This document shows positions 36,616 through 45,081 of a DNA stretch of 63,600 nucleotides, one piece after another. The stretch covers positions 36,326 through 99,925 of the forward strand of contig DAET01000045.1 of the NCBI GenBank assembly GCA_002497765.1, read 5' to 3'. This DNA is from Euryarchaeota archaeon UBA486. GTDB lineage: Archaea > Thermoplasmatota > Poseidoniia > Poseidoniales > Poseidoniaceae. The notes beneath the pieces are model-generated. The model did no database searches, had not been told where the DNA came from, and saw only the letters and a list, made by a program, of their open reading frames with translations. Numbering within the stretch: position 1 is the stretch's first letter; the number at the start of each line of letters is the position of its first letter. A program made the translations under genes and the position numbers.

Positions 36616-37866
36616 TCAATCATCCTCCAGCATGGATTCGACCAAGGGGACGACCTGTTGCATGTAGGCAGTCATGTTCCGACAAACCCTGTCCGAGTCG
36701 TGATTGAAGAAGTCAAACCAAGCCATGATGCGATCCTCTGGGTGGAAACGCTCAACCATTTGCTGCGCCACTTCCTCCACGTTCCCGATAAGAGCGTTGT
36801 TGGCTGCCCGGCTGACCTTGTTGGGGTCGATGGTGCCTTCGAGGGCATTCCAGTAGGCGCTCAATGCCTGGTCGGCTTCAGCTTGGGCGGCTTTGGATTG
36901 TTCTTCCGGGGTGAGTCCTTCTTCTGCGTTCAAGAACACAAAACTGGTTCGCGGCATGTCGCCCCGGTTCCACGCACCACCATCGGCGTGGTACACTTCT
37001 CGCATGCGCTCGTGCGTTGCATCAATGACCTCTGGTGAAGTGATGGAGAGGTTGAACACTTTAACGGGCAGGATCGTGTTCACGAAGGTCTGGGCGCGTG
37101 GGTCGTGGGTGCCTGCCACCAGCCGAAGCAAGTCTTTTCTGAACTCGGTCGGAACGATCTTGAGGTCCTCAAAGACGTAGCGAGGTGGGATTTCAATGGT
37201 TTCAGGCCGATGGTCAAGCGCTTCAAATTCTACTGCGGCGTTTTGCACCGCCACCCAGTCCTCGTCGCTACGGAAATTGTCGCGTGTCAGGACGGTGGAG
37301 CGGATCATCTCGGAATTGATGACATCGCCACGGAGCAAGCGAAGGAAAATCTCTGCGGCTTCCATGAAGATTTGTCCGCGAAGGGCTGGCCACGCCGCTT
37401 CTTCGATGGCGTTGCGTGGCACAACACCGTACGGACGCGCCATGAATTCGAATCGGCCGGCTGAAAATCCAACGTGCAGGCATCGGTGCTCGTTCTCATC
37501 AAGGCCGTGCAGGCTCAGCAGGTTGGCCATGCGTTCGGCCTGAGCGATGGGGCCGCCCGAGGCGAGGATGGAGACCACAGCGCTCCCAATTTCGATGTTG
37601 TTGGTTCGCCGGAACGACTCAAGCGCAAGCTGTGGAAAATCCGTGCACAGGCCAACTTCCCCTTTCCAGTGGGGGACCACCGGCTTGGTGTTGGATTTCT
37701 GCGTCTCCGTCGACAAGTGTGCCTGAGCAATCCAACCCACGCCAAAGCCGAGTTCATCGGCGCAAGCCAACTGCTGGAAGTAGTTCCGTAGCATGGTGGC
37801 TTCGTTGGGAATGTGCCCGTGTTCGTCGGGCGTCTGCGAGATGGAGAAGAAGATGTCATGCTCCAT
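36616..37866 (-). CDS. Luciferase-like (LLM) flavin-dependent monooxygenase
   Basis: A 416-residue protein of the bacterial luciferase-like TIM-barrel family, read from the ATG of MEHDIFFSISQTPDE; the frame extends to 37896 without a better start. Features are the opening beta-strand, ADELGFGVGWIAQAHLS with the helix-1 pattern, LASGGPIAQAERMANLLSLH and VGFSAGRFEFMARPYG, all typical of LLM monooxygenases. Such enzymes use reduced FMN or F420 with O2 to hydroxylate or oxidise small organics. It precedes the amidohydrolase and aldehyde dehydrogenase genes without gaps, so an oxygenation step before ring cleavage is a plausible but unproven role. No flavin reductase is visible nearby. Confidence 0.85.
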   Translation of the reverse strand: MEHDIFFSISQTPDEHGHIPNEATMLRNYFQQLACADELGFGVGWIAQAHLSTETQKSNTKPVVPHWKGEVGLCTDFPQLALESFRRTNNIEIGSAVVSILASGGPIAQAERMANLLSLHGLDENEHRCLHVGFSAGRFEFMARPYGVVPRNAIEEAAWPALRGQIFMEAAEIFLRLLRGDVINSEMIRSTVLTRDNFRSDEDWVAVQNAAVEFEALDHRPETIEIPPRYVFEDLKIVPTEFRKDLLRLVAGTHDPRAQTFVNTILPVKVFNLSITSPEVIDATHERMREVYHADGGAWNRGDMPRTSFVFLNAEEGLTPEEQSKAAQAEADQALSAYWNALEGTIDPNKVSRAANNALIGNVEEVAQQMVERFHPEDRIMAWFDFFNHDSDRVCRNMTAYMQQVVPLVESMLEDD

Positions 37867-37917
37867 GGCCACGCACCGGTCTGTCCACGGGGCCATGGCT
37901 CATAATGATGGTGAGCC

Positions 37918-38766
37918 TCAAGATTCGGATGAATCCTCAGCCGGTTGGTTTCTGAGTTCGGTTAGGTCATGGATTCGCTGACGCAAGGGAGCAGGTGCCG
38001 GGCTGTTCGCAGCAATGAACTCGTGGAGGGCGTCGGACAGCACGAGCATGGCCGTCTCGTAGTCCTGCTCAATTTCAGCCAAATCGGCGAGGCCCCATCG
38101 GGCCACAAGTTGACCCGAGAGGATCTCCATGGACTTGGCCAAGTCAAGGGACCGTTCGAACAAGTCTCGCGCTGCACCGAATTCACCGATGGTCGCCTGG
38201 CAGTGGGCGAGGTCAGCCAAGGCTTCCATCTGCCCCACATCGTCCTTCATCGAGATGAGGAGTTCCAGTCGTTCGGTGCCAACGGCGATGGCCGTGTCCT
38301 CGTCATGCTGACGCTTGGCAACGGTCATCAGCAAGGCCATGCCGTAGGCCATCCCCTCCTTGTCCTCGATGGTTTGTCGAATCCGGAGGGCGTGCTGAGC
38401 GGTGGCCCGTGCCTCGTCGAGTTGTCCATCCGCAAGGTAGAGCAAGGCTACGTAGTGGTTGACTGCAGCGGTGAGGGACGATGCTCCTTCCATGCGTTCG
38501 GCATCCTCCGCGAGGCGGAGGTAGCTCTCAAGGCTGGCTTCAACCACTTTCAGGGCTTCAAAACGGGCCCAACCTTGCTCCTCATCCGTCTTGGCCACGA
38601 TACTGGCGTGCTCGAGCAACTTTTCCACGAGGTCCGAATCTTCCAATTCTTGGGCCAGAGGGATGAGGCGGAGGGCGAGCGAGGTGTTGATGTGGTCCAT
38701 TGACCCACCGCCGGTGAGCATGCCGAGAACCTGAGAAGCCATTTCCGGCGACATGTCGGTTTCCAT
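37918..38766 (-). CDS. TPR-like helical repeat protein
   Basis: A 282-residue, almost fully helical protein with several TPR-like helix pairs, for example ALLYLADGQLDEARATAQHA, ADLAHCQATIGEFGAARDLF and ADLAEIEQDYETAMLVLSDA. There is no signal peptide or membrane segment, so it should be cytoplasmic. TPR proteins are protein-interaction scaffolds. It lies nine bases after the SDR gene and 51 bases before the flavin monooxygenase gene, so it is part of the same transcript; it might organise the pathway enzymes or regulate them. I see no DNA-binding domain. Confidence 0.8.
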   Translation of the reverse strand: METDMSPEMASQVLGMLTGGGSMDHINTSLALRLIPLAQELEDSDLVEKLLEHASIVAKTDEEQGWARFEALKVVEASLESYLRLAEDAERMEGASSLTAAVNHYVALLYLADGQLDEARATAQHALRIRQTIEDKEGMAYGMALLMTVAKRQHDEDTAIAVGTERLELLISMKDDVGQMEALADLAHCQATIGEFGAARDLFERSLDLAKSMEILSGQLVARWGLADLAEIEQDYETAMLVLSDALHEFIAANSPAPAPLRQRIHDLTELRNQPAEDSSES

Positions 38767-38775
38767 GGTTTCACC

Positions 38776-39591
38776 TCAAATGGAGCGCAAGCGGCCACCG
38801 TCCACGGCCAAACTCACGCCACGGATGCCACCTGATGCAGGGAGGCAAAGGTACGTGATGGCGCTGGCGGTCTCGAGGGGGTCGATGAGCCGGCCGATGG
38901 GGACCTGCCCCAACCAACCCTCTCGAACAGCCTCGGCGGATTTGCCCGTCCGCTCCTGGATGGACGCCGAGAGGTTGCCGAGCCGTTCAGTATCGGTGAA
39001 TCCCGGCAGAACGTTGTTGATGGTGATGCACGGGGCCAACTCGTTGGACATGGATTTGGCCCACGAGGCCATGGCTCCGCGAAGGGTGTTCGAAAGGCCG
39101 ATGTTAGGAATGGGCTCCTTGACCGAGGTGGAGATGATCTGGACGATTCTTCCGTAGCCTGCGGTCTCCATGCCCGGGACAGCTGCCTTGACGAGGGTAT
39201 GTGCGGCGTGAAGATGGCGCCTAAACGGGGCGTCAAAGTCCTCGACGACGTTGTTCAAGAGTGGACCGCCGGGTGGGCCGCCTGCATTGTTGATGAGGAT
39301 GTGAACGGGGCCCAAAGTTTCGGCAGCCGATGCGAAGGCTCCGGCCAACCCATCGGTTTCTTCGAGGTCCAACATGAGGGCTTGGTGCCGTCCATCACCA
39401 AGGCCGGCGAGTTCTTCGCACAGCGCGGTCAGCGCTGCGCCGTTTCGGGCGCAAACGGTGATGTCTGCTCCAGCCTTCGCCATCATTTTGGCCGTTGCTT
39501 CACCGATGCCTTTGCTGGCACCACAAACAAAGGCGTGCTTCCCCTTGAGGGCGGTTGATGAGAACGGGTAGTCGTCTCCGAGGAGGTCCAT
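38776..39591 (-). CDS. Atypical short-chain dehydrogenase/reductase lacking the YxxxK pair
   Basis: A 271-residue Rossmann-fold protein with the SDR cofactor motif VCGASKGIGEATA (about 22-34) and NNAGG (101-105). The usual catalytic Y-x-x-x-K is replaced: after ISTSVKEPIPNIGLSNTLRG the position reads S-N-T-L-R (167-171). A beta-ketoacyl-reductase-like SDR subgroup with this LSN..R pattern is known and has no settled activity. The C-terminus RGVSLAVDGGRLRSI is normal for the fold. It may be an altered reductase or a binding protein. It follows the formamidase-like hydrolase gene after 100 bases and precedes the TPR gene by nine. Confidence 0.85.
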   Translation of the reverse strand: MDLLGDDYPFSSTALKGKHAFVCGASKGIGEATAKMMAKAGADITVCARNGAALTALCEELAGLGDGRHQALMLDLEETDGLAGAFASAAETLGPVHILINNAGGPPGGPLLNNVVEDFDAPFRRHLHAAHTLVKAAVPGMETAGYGRIVQIISTSVKEPIPNIGLSNTLRGAMASWAKSMSNELAPCITINNVLPGFTDTERLGNLSASIQERTGKSAEAVREGWLGQVPIGRLIDPLETASAITYLCLPASGGIRGVSLAVDGGRLRSI

Positions 39592-39623
39592 GCATCGGCG
39601 AAATCGCCACAGGTCATAGCCCT

Positions 39624-39636
39624 TGGGTTGAACCCA
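39624..39636. promoter_or_regulatory. Perfect inverted repeat upstream of the SDR gene
   Basis: TGGGTT-G-AACCCA is a perfect six-pair palindrome with a one-base centre, 33 bases before the SDR start codon in the 100-base gap after the hydrolase gene. It could be an operator for the downstream genes or a small hairpin. No convincing TATA box adjoins it. Confidence 0.35.
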
Positions 39637-39691
39637 GCCGTATGAGGGGGCTACGGTGTTGGCGCTTCAGGTGCCATGGGCGGGCTTCCGC

Positions 39692-40438
39692 TCACAGCCA
39701 GTCGAGGACGGTGTTGAGTTGGACCAACCAGTCATCGGAGGCCACGTCGATGATGTCGTAGTGGTCGCCGGGCAGCCACACTTTCTGCACGTCGGCCCCC
39801 TTGGCCTTCATGACTCGGGCGTAGGTTTCCGATTGTCCGAGCGGCACGTCCACGTCATGCTCACCGTGGAAGAGCAAGACGCTCGTAGTGGGAGGGTGGT
39901 CGACGGGGTTGAGTTGCCGCCATACCGCTTCGTTTTCTTCGGGTGATGAACCAATCCATCGACGCACGGCGTCGCCCTCGTCTGAAAGTTTGGCGTGATC
40001 GGCGCCGATGAGGTCGGTGATGGGGGCTTGGGCAATGGCGAGCCAGGGACGGCGCTCAGCTTTGGCGCCCATCAACAAGGCCAATTGACCACCGGCAGAG
40101 TGACCCATGACCATGGAGCGCGTGATGTCGATGCCTGGAATCAGCGAAAGGTGCCCCCACGCCCTCAACACATCGGAGAGGGTGTCCATCCACACGCCAT
40201 CTTCCTCGGGAGACCACCGCTTGTATTCGACGTTCCATGCGGCAACACCGGCTTCTGCAAGGTCCTCGGCGATGGGTTGCATCAAGTCGAGGGTGTACTG
40301 CTCTTTCCAGAAGCCACCATGGATGAGCATGACGCACGGGATGCCTTCGTCCTTCTGAAACGGTGAGGGGTCATCGGGCATGTAGAGGTCGGCGATTTGC
40401 CACGCCTCTGCGCCCCATTGGACTCGGTCAACCGCCAT
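39692..40438 (-). CDS. Alpha/beta hydrolase of the kynurenine formamidase (HGGxW) type
   Basis: A 248-residue serine hydrolase. HGGFW at 40-44 is the oxyanion motif shared with kynurenine formamidases and related carboxylesterases. The nucleophile is Ser114 in MGHSAGG, the acid Asp195 in HGEHDVDVP and the base His226 in PGDHYDI, so the catalytic triad is complete. No signal peptide is present, so it is cytoplasmic. Kynurenine formamidase removes the formyl group from N-formylkynurenine in tryptophan breakdown; plain esterase activity is the alternative. It heads the minus-strand run of eight genes down to panB, and its ATG sits opposite the divergent GDSL surface-protein gene. Confidence 0.85.
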   Translation of the reverse strand: MAVDRVQWGAEAWQIADLYMPDDPSPFQKDEGIPCVMLIHGGFWKEQYTLDLMQPIAEDLAEAGVAAWNVEYKRWSPEEDGVWMDTLSDVLRAWGHLSLIPGIDITRSMVMGHSAGGQLALLMGAKAERRPWLAIAQAPITDLIGADHAKLSDEGDAVRRWIGSSPEENEAVWRQLNPVDHPPTTSVLLFHGEHDVDVPLGQSETYARVMKAKGADVQKVWLPGDHYDIIDVASDDWLVQLNTVLDWL

Positions 40439-40523
40439 GTCATCGTCTCAAGTCGTTGGGCTATCATGCTTGTGTCCCTCCTTGAGGGGAAAGGGCTTTC
40501 ATACGCCCAACCATACACAAACC

Positions 40524-43436
40524 GTGCATCGGTGGTTCGTGGTACTGCTTCTGCTGGTGCTCGCACCGTTTTCAGTGATGGTGGAAGCGACCGAAGGCCG
40601 TTCCACGGTGATCACCCTTGAGCTCCAACGGCATGACTGGACTTCCGATGAGGTTGTCGAACTTGACCTCCGACTGCGCAACGCACCGTTCAACGAACAA
40701 CTTCGGGCCGAATGGCTGTTGAGTGACCAACAAGGGGACCTCTTGAATGGAACATTGCGGTTTGGCGCCACCGGGACCTTCACGGTGATCGATCTTGACC
40801 TTTCAGCGTTTTACCGTGGGTCGCACTTTCACAAGCTTGAGGTCCTGGTGTACGACTCATCCGACGCCCTGTTGGGTACTGCTGATGTTGAATTTGTGGT
40901 CTTTCAGCAGGTGAAAATGGTCAACGCCGGTTCACTGCTTGCGTTTGGCGATTCTCTCTCCGATATGGGGAATGCCAAAGCGTCCATCCTCAACACACCC
41001 GATGTACCTCCGTACTGGCAAGGACGATTTTCCAACGGGGAGGTGTGGCTTGGTGGCTTGTACGATGCCTATGGTCTGACCAGCAGCATTGGGTCAGGAT
41101 TGGCCTCGACTGGGTCAAATCGCGCCTTCGGAGGTGCACAAACAGGCTCAGGCTACGCCTACTTGCTCATCCCCAATGTCGGGACGCAAATCACAAGTTA
41201 CCTCGCCAACGTTCAGGCTTCGATACCGAGCAATGCCGTCGTGAGTCTGTGGGCAGGTGGAAACGATTTCTTGTACGGTTCAGCGAACGCTGACACCATC
41301 GCCACCAACATGGAGGCTCACATTCGACAGCTCGCTGGAGCGGGCGCACGCACGTTCGTCATCCCCAACTTACCGCCCCTCGAAGACACCCCCGAAATCC
41401 AAGGGCGCTCAGCCTCTCAACAGACCACGATTCGTAACGAAGTCATCGACTACAACAACCAACTGGCCACCATCATTGTCAACTTGAGAGCCGAGTTGGG
41501 CATCACCGTTCACGCAGTGGACGCATGGTCCATTTTTGGCGATATCACTGACAACAAACAAGCCCTCGGGCTCACCAATGTGCAGGATGCAGCGTGCTCG
41601 GGAGGAAGCACCCTTCTGCCCCTCCCGATTTGCAACAGTGGAAGTTCAATTGCTTCCAACGTGGATGAATACGTGTTCTTTGACAAAGCACATCCAACGC
41701 GAGTGATGCACGACATCATCGCCCGATATGCCATCGAAGCCGTGGGAGAAGCAGATACTGATGGTGACGGCGTGGTCGACACCAGCGACGGATGCGATTG
41801 GACGCCAACCGATGAACAAGCCGATGCAAGCGGTTGCGCGTGGAGTCAACGAGACGACGACTCAGACGGTGTGGTGAACGGTCTGGACACCTGCCCGGGC
41901 ACCATCGAAGGTCAATCGGTGGATGCGGACGGTTGCTCGACTTCACAACGAGATTCCGATGGGGATGGTCTGAACGATGCGTTGGACCCATGCCCGTTCA
42001 GTCCCAACGCGTTTGACCATGACGGCGACGGTTGTGCCGATGCTGAGGACAACGATGACGATAACGACGGCGTTCCCGACGAGGTGGATGCTTGCCCTCA
42101 AGGCCTGCTGAATCCTCACCAAGCAGACTTGGACGGTGATGGTTGTGCCGATGCAGAGGACAATGATGTCGACGGTGACGGTCTTTCCAACAACGACGAA
42201 TCCAACGCCAACACCGACCCGAGAGACGAGGATACGGATGATGATACATGGCTGGATGGCGAGGATGCCTTCCCCCTCGACGCCACGGAATGGAAGGACA
42301 CGGACCGAGACGGGTGCGGTGACAACGCGGACCGTTTCCCGTTTGATCCGAGTGAGTGCAATGATGCAGATGAAGACGGGTACGGTGACAACGGAGACGC
42401 GTTCCCGACCGACGACACCGAGTGGAGCGACTTGGACAGCGATGGCGTGGGTGATAATGCCGATGCTTGCCTGTTGGAGTACGGATTGTCAGTCGCCCCT
42501 CCTGGCTGCCCCGACAGGGACGGTGACGGTTACGCCAACACAAACGATGCCTTCCCCAACGACCCGACGGAGTGGTCGGACAGCGACGGCGATGGCTACG
42601 GCGACAACACCGACCTGTTCCCTTCAGATTCCTCGGACTGGGCCGACCAAGACAACGATTCGTACGGCGACAACCGTGATGCGTTCCCGTTTGACCCGAC
42701 CGAATGGAACGATACTGATGGCGAGGGCGTGGGTGATAACAGCGACCGTTTCCCCTCCGATGCTTCGGAATGGAACGACACCGATGATGACGGGTGCGGC
42801 GACAACAGCGATGTCTTCCCCCTTGATCCGGAGGAGTGTTATGATTCGGATTTTGACGGTGTTGGCGATGAGGCGGACGTGTTTCCAAACGATGCCCGAG
42901 AGTCGCAGGATTCCGATGGCGACGGTATAGGGGACGTTGCCGACCGCTTCCCGGACGATCCAAACGCCGCCTTCGACTCAGACGGTGATGGCGTGGCCGA
43001 CGCCTACGATGCGTTCCCTGAGAGTGCAACGTTTTCCTCGTGGTTGGGCATGCTGAGTTGGTTGGGTGCCATGTTGGTTCTCTTCGGCGGTGCAGCAGTC
43101 ATCTACGGGCGGCGTCAAGCACAGCACCCTGATTCATTGATGGACCATGAAGCCGAACAATGGGGCTTTGAGCCCTCCAATCGGCCGACGAGTCCTCCAA
43201 CCTTTGCATCATCCGTTCCTCCTTGGCCAACCGAGACGCCAGAGGTCCAACCATTCCATCAGCCGGCGACATCCGGCCATGTGCCCCCTCATTCCACTCC
43301 TCTCCCGGCAGAACAACCGCCCGAGGTGGAGCAGACAATCCCCCAAATGCCCGATGATGTCGCCACGACGGTGGATGACGCAGGCCTCGCCGACGCTTGG
43401 GATGCGTTGGATGCTGGCTGGTCTGATTCAAATTGA
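40524..43436 (+). CDS. Surface GDSL esterase/lipase with thrombospondin-3-like repeats
   Basis: A 970-residue protein from the GTG that begins HRWFVVLLLLVLAPFSV, a clean signal peptide. An ATG at 40437 is in frame but would overlap the start of the divergent hydrolase gene. A GDSL domain covers about residues 135-410: block I is AFGDSLSDMGN, block III WAGGNDF and block V FDKAHPTRVMHD, so Ser, Gly, Asn and the Asp-His pair are all present. After it come a dozen or so Asp-rich calcium-binding repeats (see separate entry), one transmembrane helix (SWLGMLSWLGAMLVLFGGAA) and a Pro-rich cytoplasmic tail with DAWDALDAGWSDSN at its end. Inferred role: cell-tethered ester hydrolysis, for example of phospholipid or polysaccharide esters. 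Confidence 0.87.
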   Translation: MHRWFVVLLLLVLAPFSVMVEATEGRSTVITLELQRHDWTSDEVVELDLRLRNAPFNEQLRAEWLLSDQQGDLLNGTLRFGATGTFTVIDLDLSAFYRGSHFHKLEVLVYDSSDALLGTADVEFVVFQQVKMVNAGSLLAFGDSLSDMGNAKASILNTPDVPPYWQGRFSNGEVWLGGLYDAYGLTSSIGSGLASTGSNRAFGGAQTGSGYAYLLIPNVGTQITSYLANVQASIPSNAVVSLWAGGNDFLYGSANADTIATNMEAHIRQLAGAGARTFVIPNLPPLEDTPEIQGRSASQQTTIRNEVIDYNNQLATIIVNLRAELGITVHAVDAWSIFGDITDNKQALGLTNVQDAACSGGSTLLPLPICNSGSSIASNVDEYVFFDKAHPTRVMHDIIARYAIEAVGEADTDGDGVVDTSDGCDWTPTDEQADASGCAWSQRDDDSDGVVNGLDTCPGTIEGQSVDADGCSTSQRDSDGDGLNDALDPCPFSPNAFDHDGDGCADAEDNDDDNDGVPDEVDACPQGLLNPHQADLDGDGCADAEDNDVDGDGLSNNDESNANTDPRDEDTDDDTWLDGEDAFPLDATEWKDTDRDGCGDNADRFPFDPSECNDADEDGYGDNGDAFPTDDTEWSDLDSDGVGDNADACLLEYGLSVAPPGCPDRDGDGYANTNDAFPNDPTEWSDSDGDGYGDNTDLFPSDSSDWADQDNDSYGDNRDAFPFDPTEWNDTDGEGVGDNSDRFPSDASEWNDTDDDGCGDNSDVFPLDPEECYDSDFDGVGDEADVFPNDARESQDSDGDGIGDVADRFPDDPNAAFDSDGDGVADAYDAFPESATFSSWLGMLSWLGAMLVLFGGAAVIYGRRQAQHPDSLMDHEAEQWGFEPSNRPTSPPTFASSVPPWPTETPEVQPFHQPATSGHVPPHSTPLPAEQPPEVEQTIPQMPDDVATTVDDAGLADAWDALDAGWSDSN
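41754..43023 (+). repeat. Asp-rich thrombospondin-3-like repeats, 66-bp period in the later part
   Basis: The coding sequence repeats units of D-x-D-x-DG-x-x-D. From about 42290 most units take the form WxDxDGDGxGDNxDxFPxDP in a 22-residue, 66-base register, with the DNA diverged between units. Each unit resembles a calcium-binding thrombospondin type 3 loop. Cysteine pairs occur mainly in the earlier units (such as DTCPGT and DACPQG). They form a stiff calcium-dependent stalk between the GDSL domain and the membrane anchor. Confidence 0.85.
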
Positions 43437-43489
43437 ATGTCCCACGCTGAAGGCAGCGGCTGAAGTTGCCGTTGATGTTTCCGGCGCTT

Positions 43490-44896
43490 TCAGGGGCAGT
43501 ATCGACGAAGATCGCGTGGAAAGAGGACCGTTTCACGGACGTTCTTCGCTCCTGTCAGCTTCATCAAAATCCGCTCAACGCCGAGTCCCCAGCCCGCATG
43601 GGGCGGGACGCCATGGCGGAATCCAGCGACGTAGAATTCGAATTCTTCTGGGTCGAGGTCCATCGTTCGGAGGTTCTCGACGAGCACGTCAATGCGATGT
43701 TCCCGCTGACCGCCAGAGGTCATCTCGTCCCTGCCAAAGTTGAGGTCAAAGCCACGGGAGAGTTGTTCGCCCGTGCTTCCGATCTCACCTTCGATTTGGT
43801 GGATGTAGAACGGCTTCAGGGACATGGGCCATCGTGGGAGGAAGTAGAACTGAGGCAAATCTTCGGCCAGCAGGTCCGAGTTCTCAGCGTCAATGTCATC
43901 GCCCCACTCAATGGTGCCGCCTTTTTCCTTGATGATGCGAATGGCATCGTCGTACTCGACACGCGGGAACGGAAGTTCTGGGACGATCACCTCCACCGGC
44001 TCCTCACCTTGCTCGGCACGGTAGGCGTTGATGGTGGCGATGAGGGCTTGGGATTCTTCCTCTTCTGCCACTGACTTCCAAATGTGGTGGAGCATGCGCT
44101 CAAGGACACCCATCACGTCGTCGTCGTTGGCCCACGAACACTCGATGTCAAACGAGATGAATTCTGCAAGGTGGCGGTAGGTGTCGCTCTTTTCTGCACG
44201 GAATGCTGGACCGATTTCAAACACCCGCTCAAGGCCACCGCTCATGCAGAGTTGCTTGAACAACTGAGGCGACTGGTTGAGGAAGGCAGGGCGGTCAAAG
44301 TACTGCATGGGAAACAGGTCAGCGCCGCCCTCGGTGGCGGTGGCGACGATCTTTGGCGTATGGGTTTCGAGGAATCCTTCGGAAATGAGGTGTTCTCGAC
44401 CGAACTGGAGGACCTTGCCTCGGAGGCGGAACATGGCGTTCACGTGCGCTCTTCGCAAGTCAAGGAATCGGTTATCGAGTCGTGTGTCCAACTCCACCTT
44501 CACGGTGTCCGTGACACCCAACGGCAGCGGTGCTTCGGCACGGGCGATGACGTTAACCGAGGTCGCCAGTACTTCATACGCTGGCGGCGGTGTGGGCTCG
44601 CCTTCCTTGACCTTGGGCGGACGCTTGAGGGCCACGGTGCCGGTGAACTGAAGGGTGGATTCTCGGGTCATGCGCTGGACTGTGTCGAGGGCCTCTTCGC
44701 CCACGTTGTCCGCCTTGAGGAACACTTGAGCCGCTCCCGTTCCGTCTCGAAGGTCAACGAAGCAGATGGCGCCCTTCCCTCGATTGGCTTCCATGAAGCC
44801 GATGACGGTCACTTCGGTGTCGACGAGGTCGGCTCCGTTGGCTTGGAGTTCGCCGAGGGTGTGGGTTCGGTATGCGGTGGGGACCCAAGTGGTCAT
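43490..44896 (-). CDS. aspS: Aspartyl-tRNA synthetase, archaeal type
   Basis: A 468-residue class II synthetase from the ATG of MTTWVPTAYRTHTLGEL. The N-terminal OB-fold anticodon domain (about 15-130) carries VTVIGFMEANRGKGAICFV. The catalytic core has motif 2 in VFEIGPAFRAEKSDTYRHL, and motif 3 in WGLGVERILMKLTG followed by NVRETVLFPRD. It charges tRNA-Asp with aspartate. Archaeal AspRS can be discriminating or can also charge tRNA-Asn; the sequence alone does not let me decide, and GatCAB genes are not in the window. A frame extension to 45145 overlaps the next surface gene and is rejected. The 185 bases to the divergent surface gene show no obvious TATA box. Confidence 0.95.
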   Translation of the reverse strand: MTTWVPTAYRTHTLGELQANGADLVDTEVTVIGFMEANRGKGAICFVDLRDGTGAAQVFLKADNVGEEALDTVQRMTRESTLQFTGTVALKRPPKVKEGEPTPPPAYEVLATSVNVIARAEAPLPLGVTDTVKVELDTRLDNRFLDLRRAHVNAMFRLRGKVLQFGREHLISEGFLETHTPKIVATATEGGADLFPMQYFDRPAFLNQSPQLFKQLCMSGGLERVFEIGPAFRAEKSDTYRHLAEFISFDIECSWANDDDVMGVLERMLHHIWKSVAEEEESQALIATINAYRAEQGEEPVEVIVPELPFPRVEYDDAIRIIKEKGGTIEWGDDIDAENSDLLAEDLPQFYFLPRWPMSLKPFYIHQIEGEIGSTGEQLSRGFDLNFGRDEMTSGGQREHRIDVLVENLRTMDLDPEEFEFYVAGFRHGVPPHAGWGLGVERILMKLTGAKNVRETVLFPRDLRRYCP

Positions 44897-45081
44897 GCCC
44901 GGTGGGCAGTGGCGAAGAACATGAAGCATTCGCTCCGTCCAGCACCCTATGGCGACCGCCGAACATTCACGGAATGAACACCAAACCTGCTCGCTGTTGG
45001 CCGCTTCAAGAGGGCAAAAGTCAGACGGTCGGAAGTGGGATGCTCCCGAAGTCTCTTGAACAGCGTCGCCTTGGTTGAGCC

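Noticed and set aside
41754..43023. Regular spacing that could suggest a CRISPR array
   Set aside because: The 66-base period is in frame with a protein repeat, units are diverged, and no cas genes or unique spacers are present.
41998..43029. Minus-strand open frame of 343 codons rich in Arg and His
   Set aside because: It is the reverse of the Asp-rich calcium repeats of the GDSL protein; its composition is an artefact of GAC/GAT codons.
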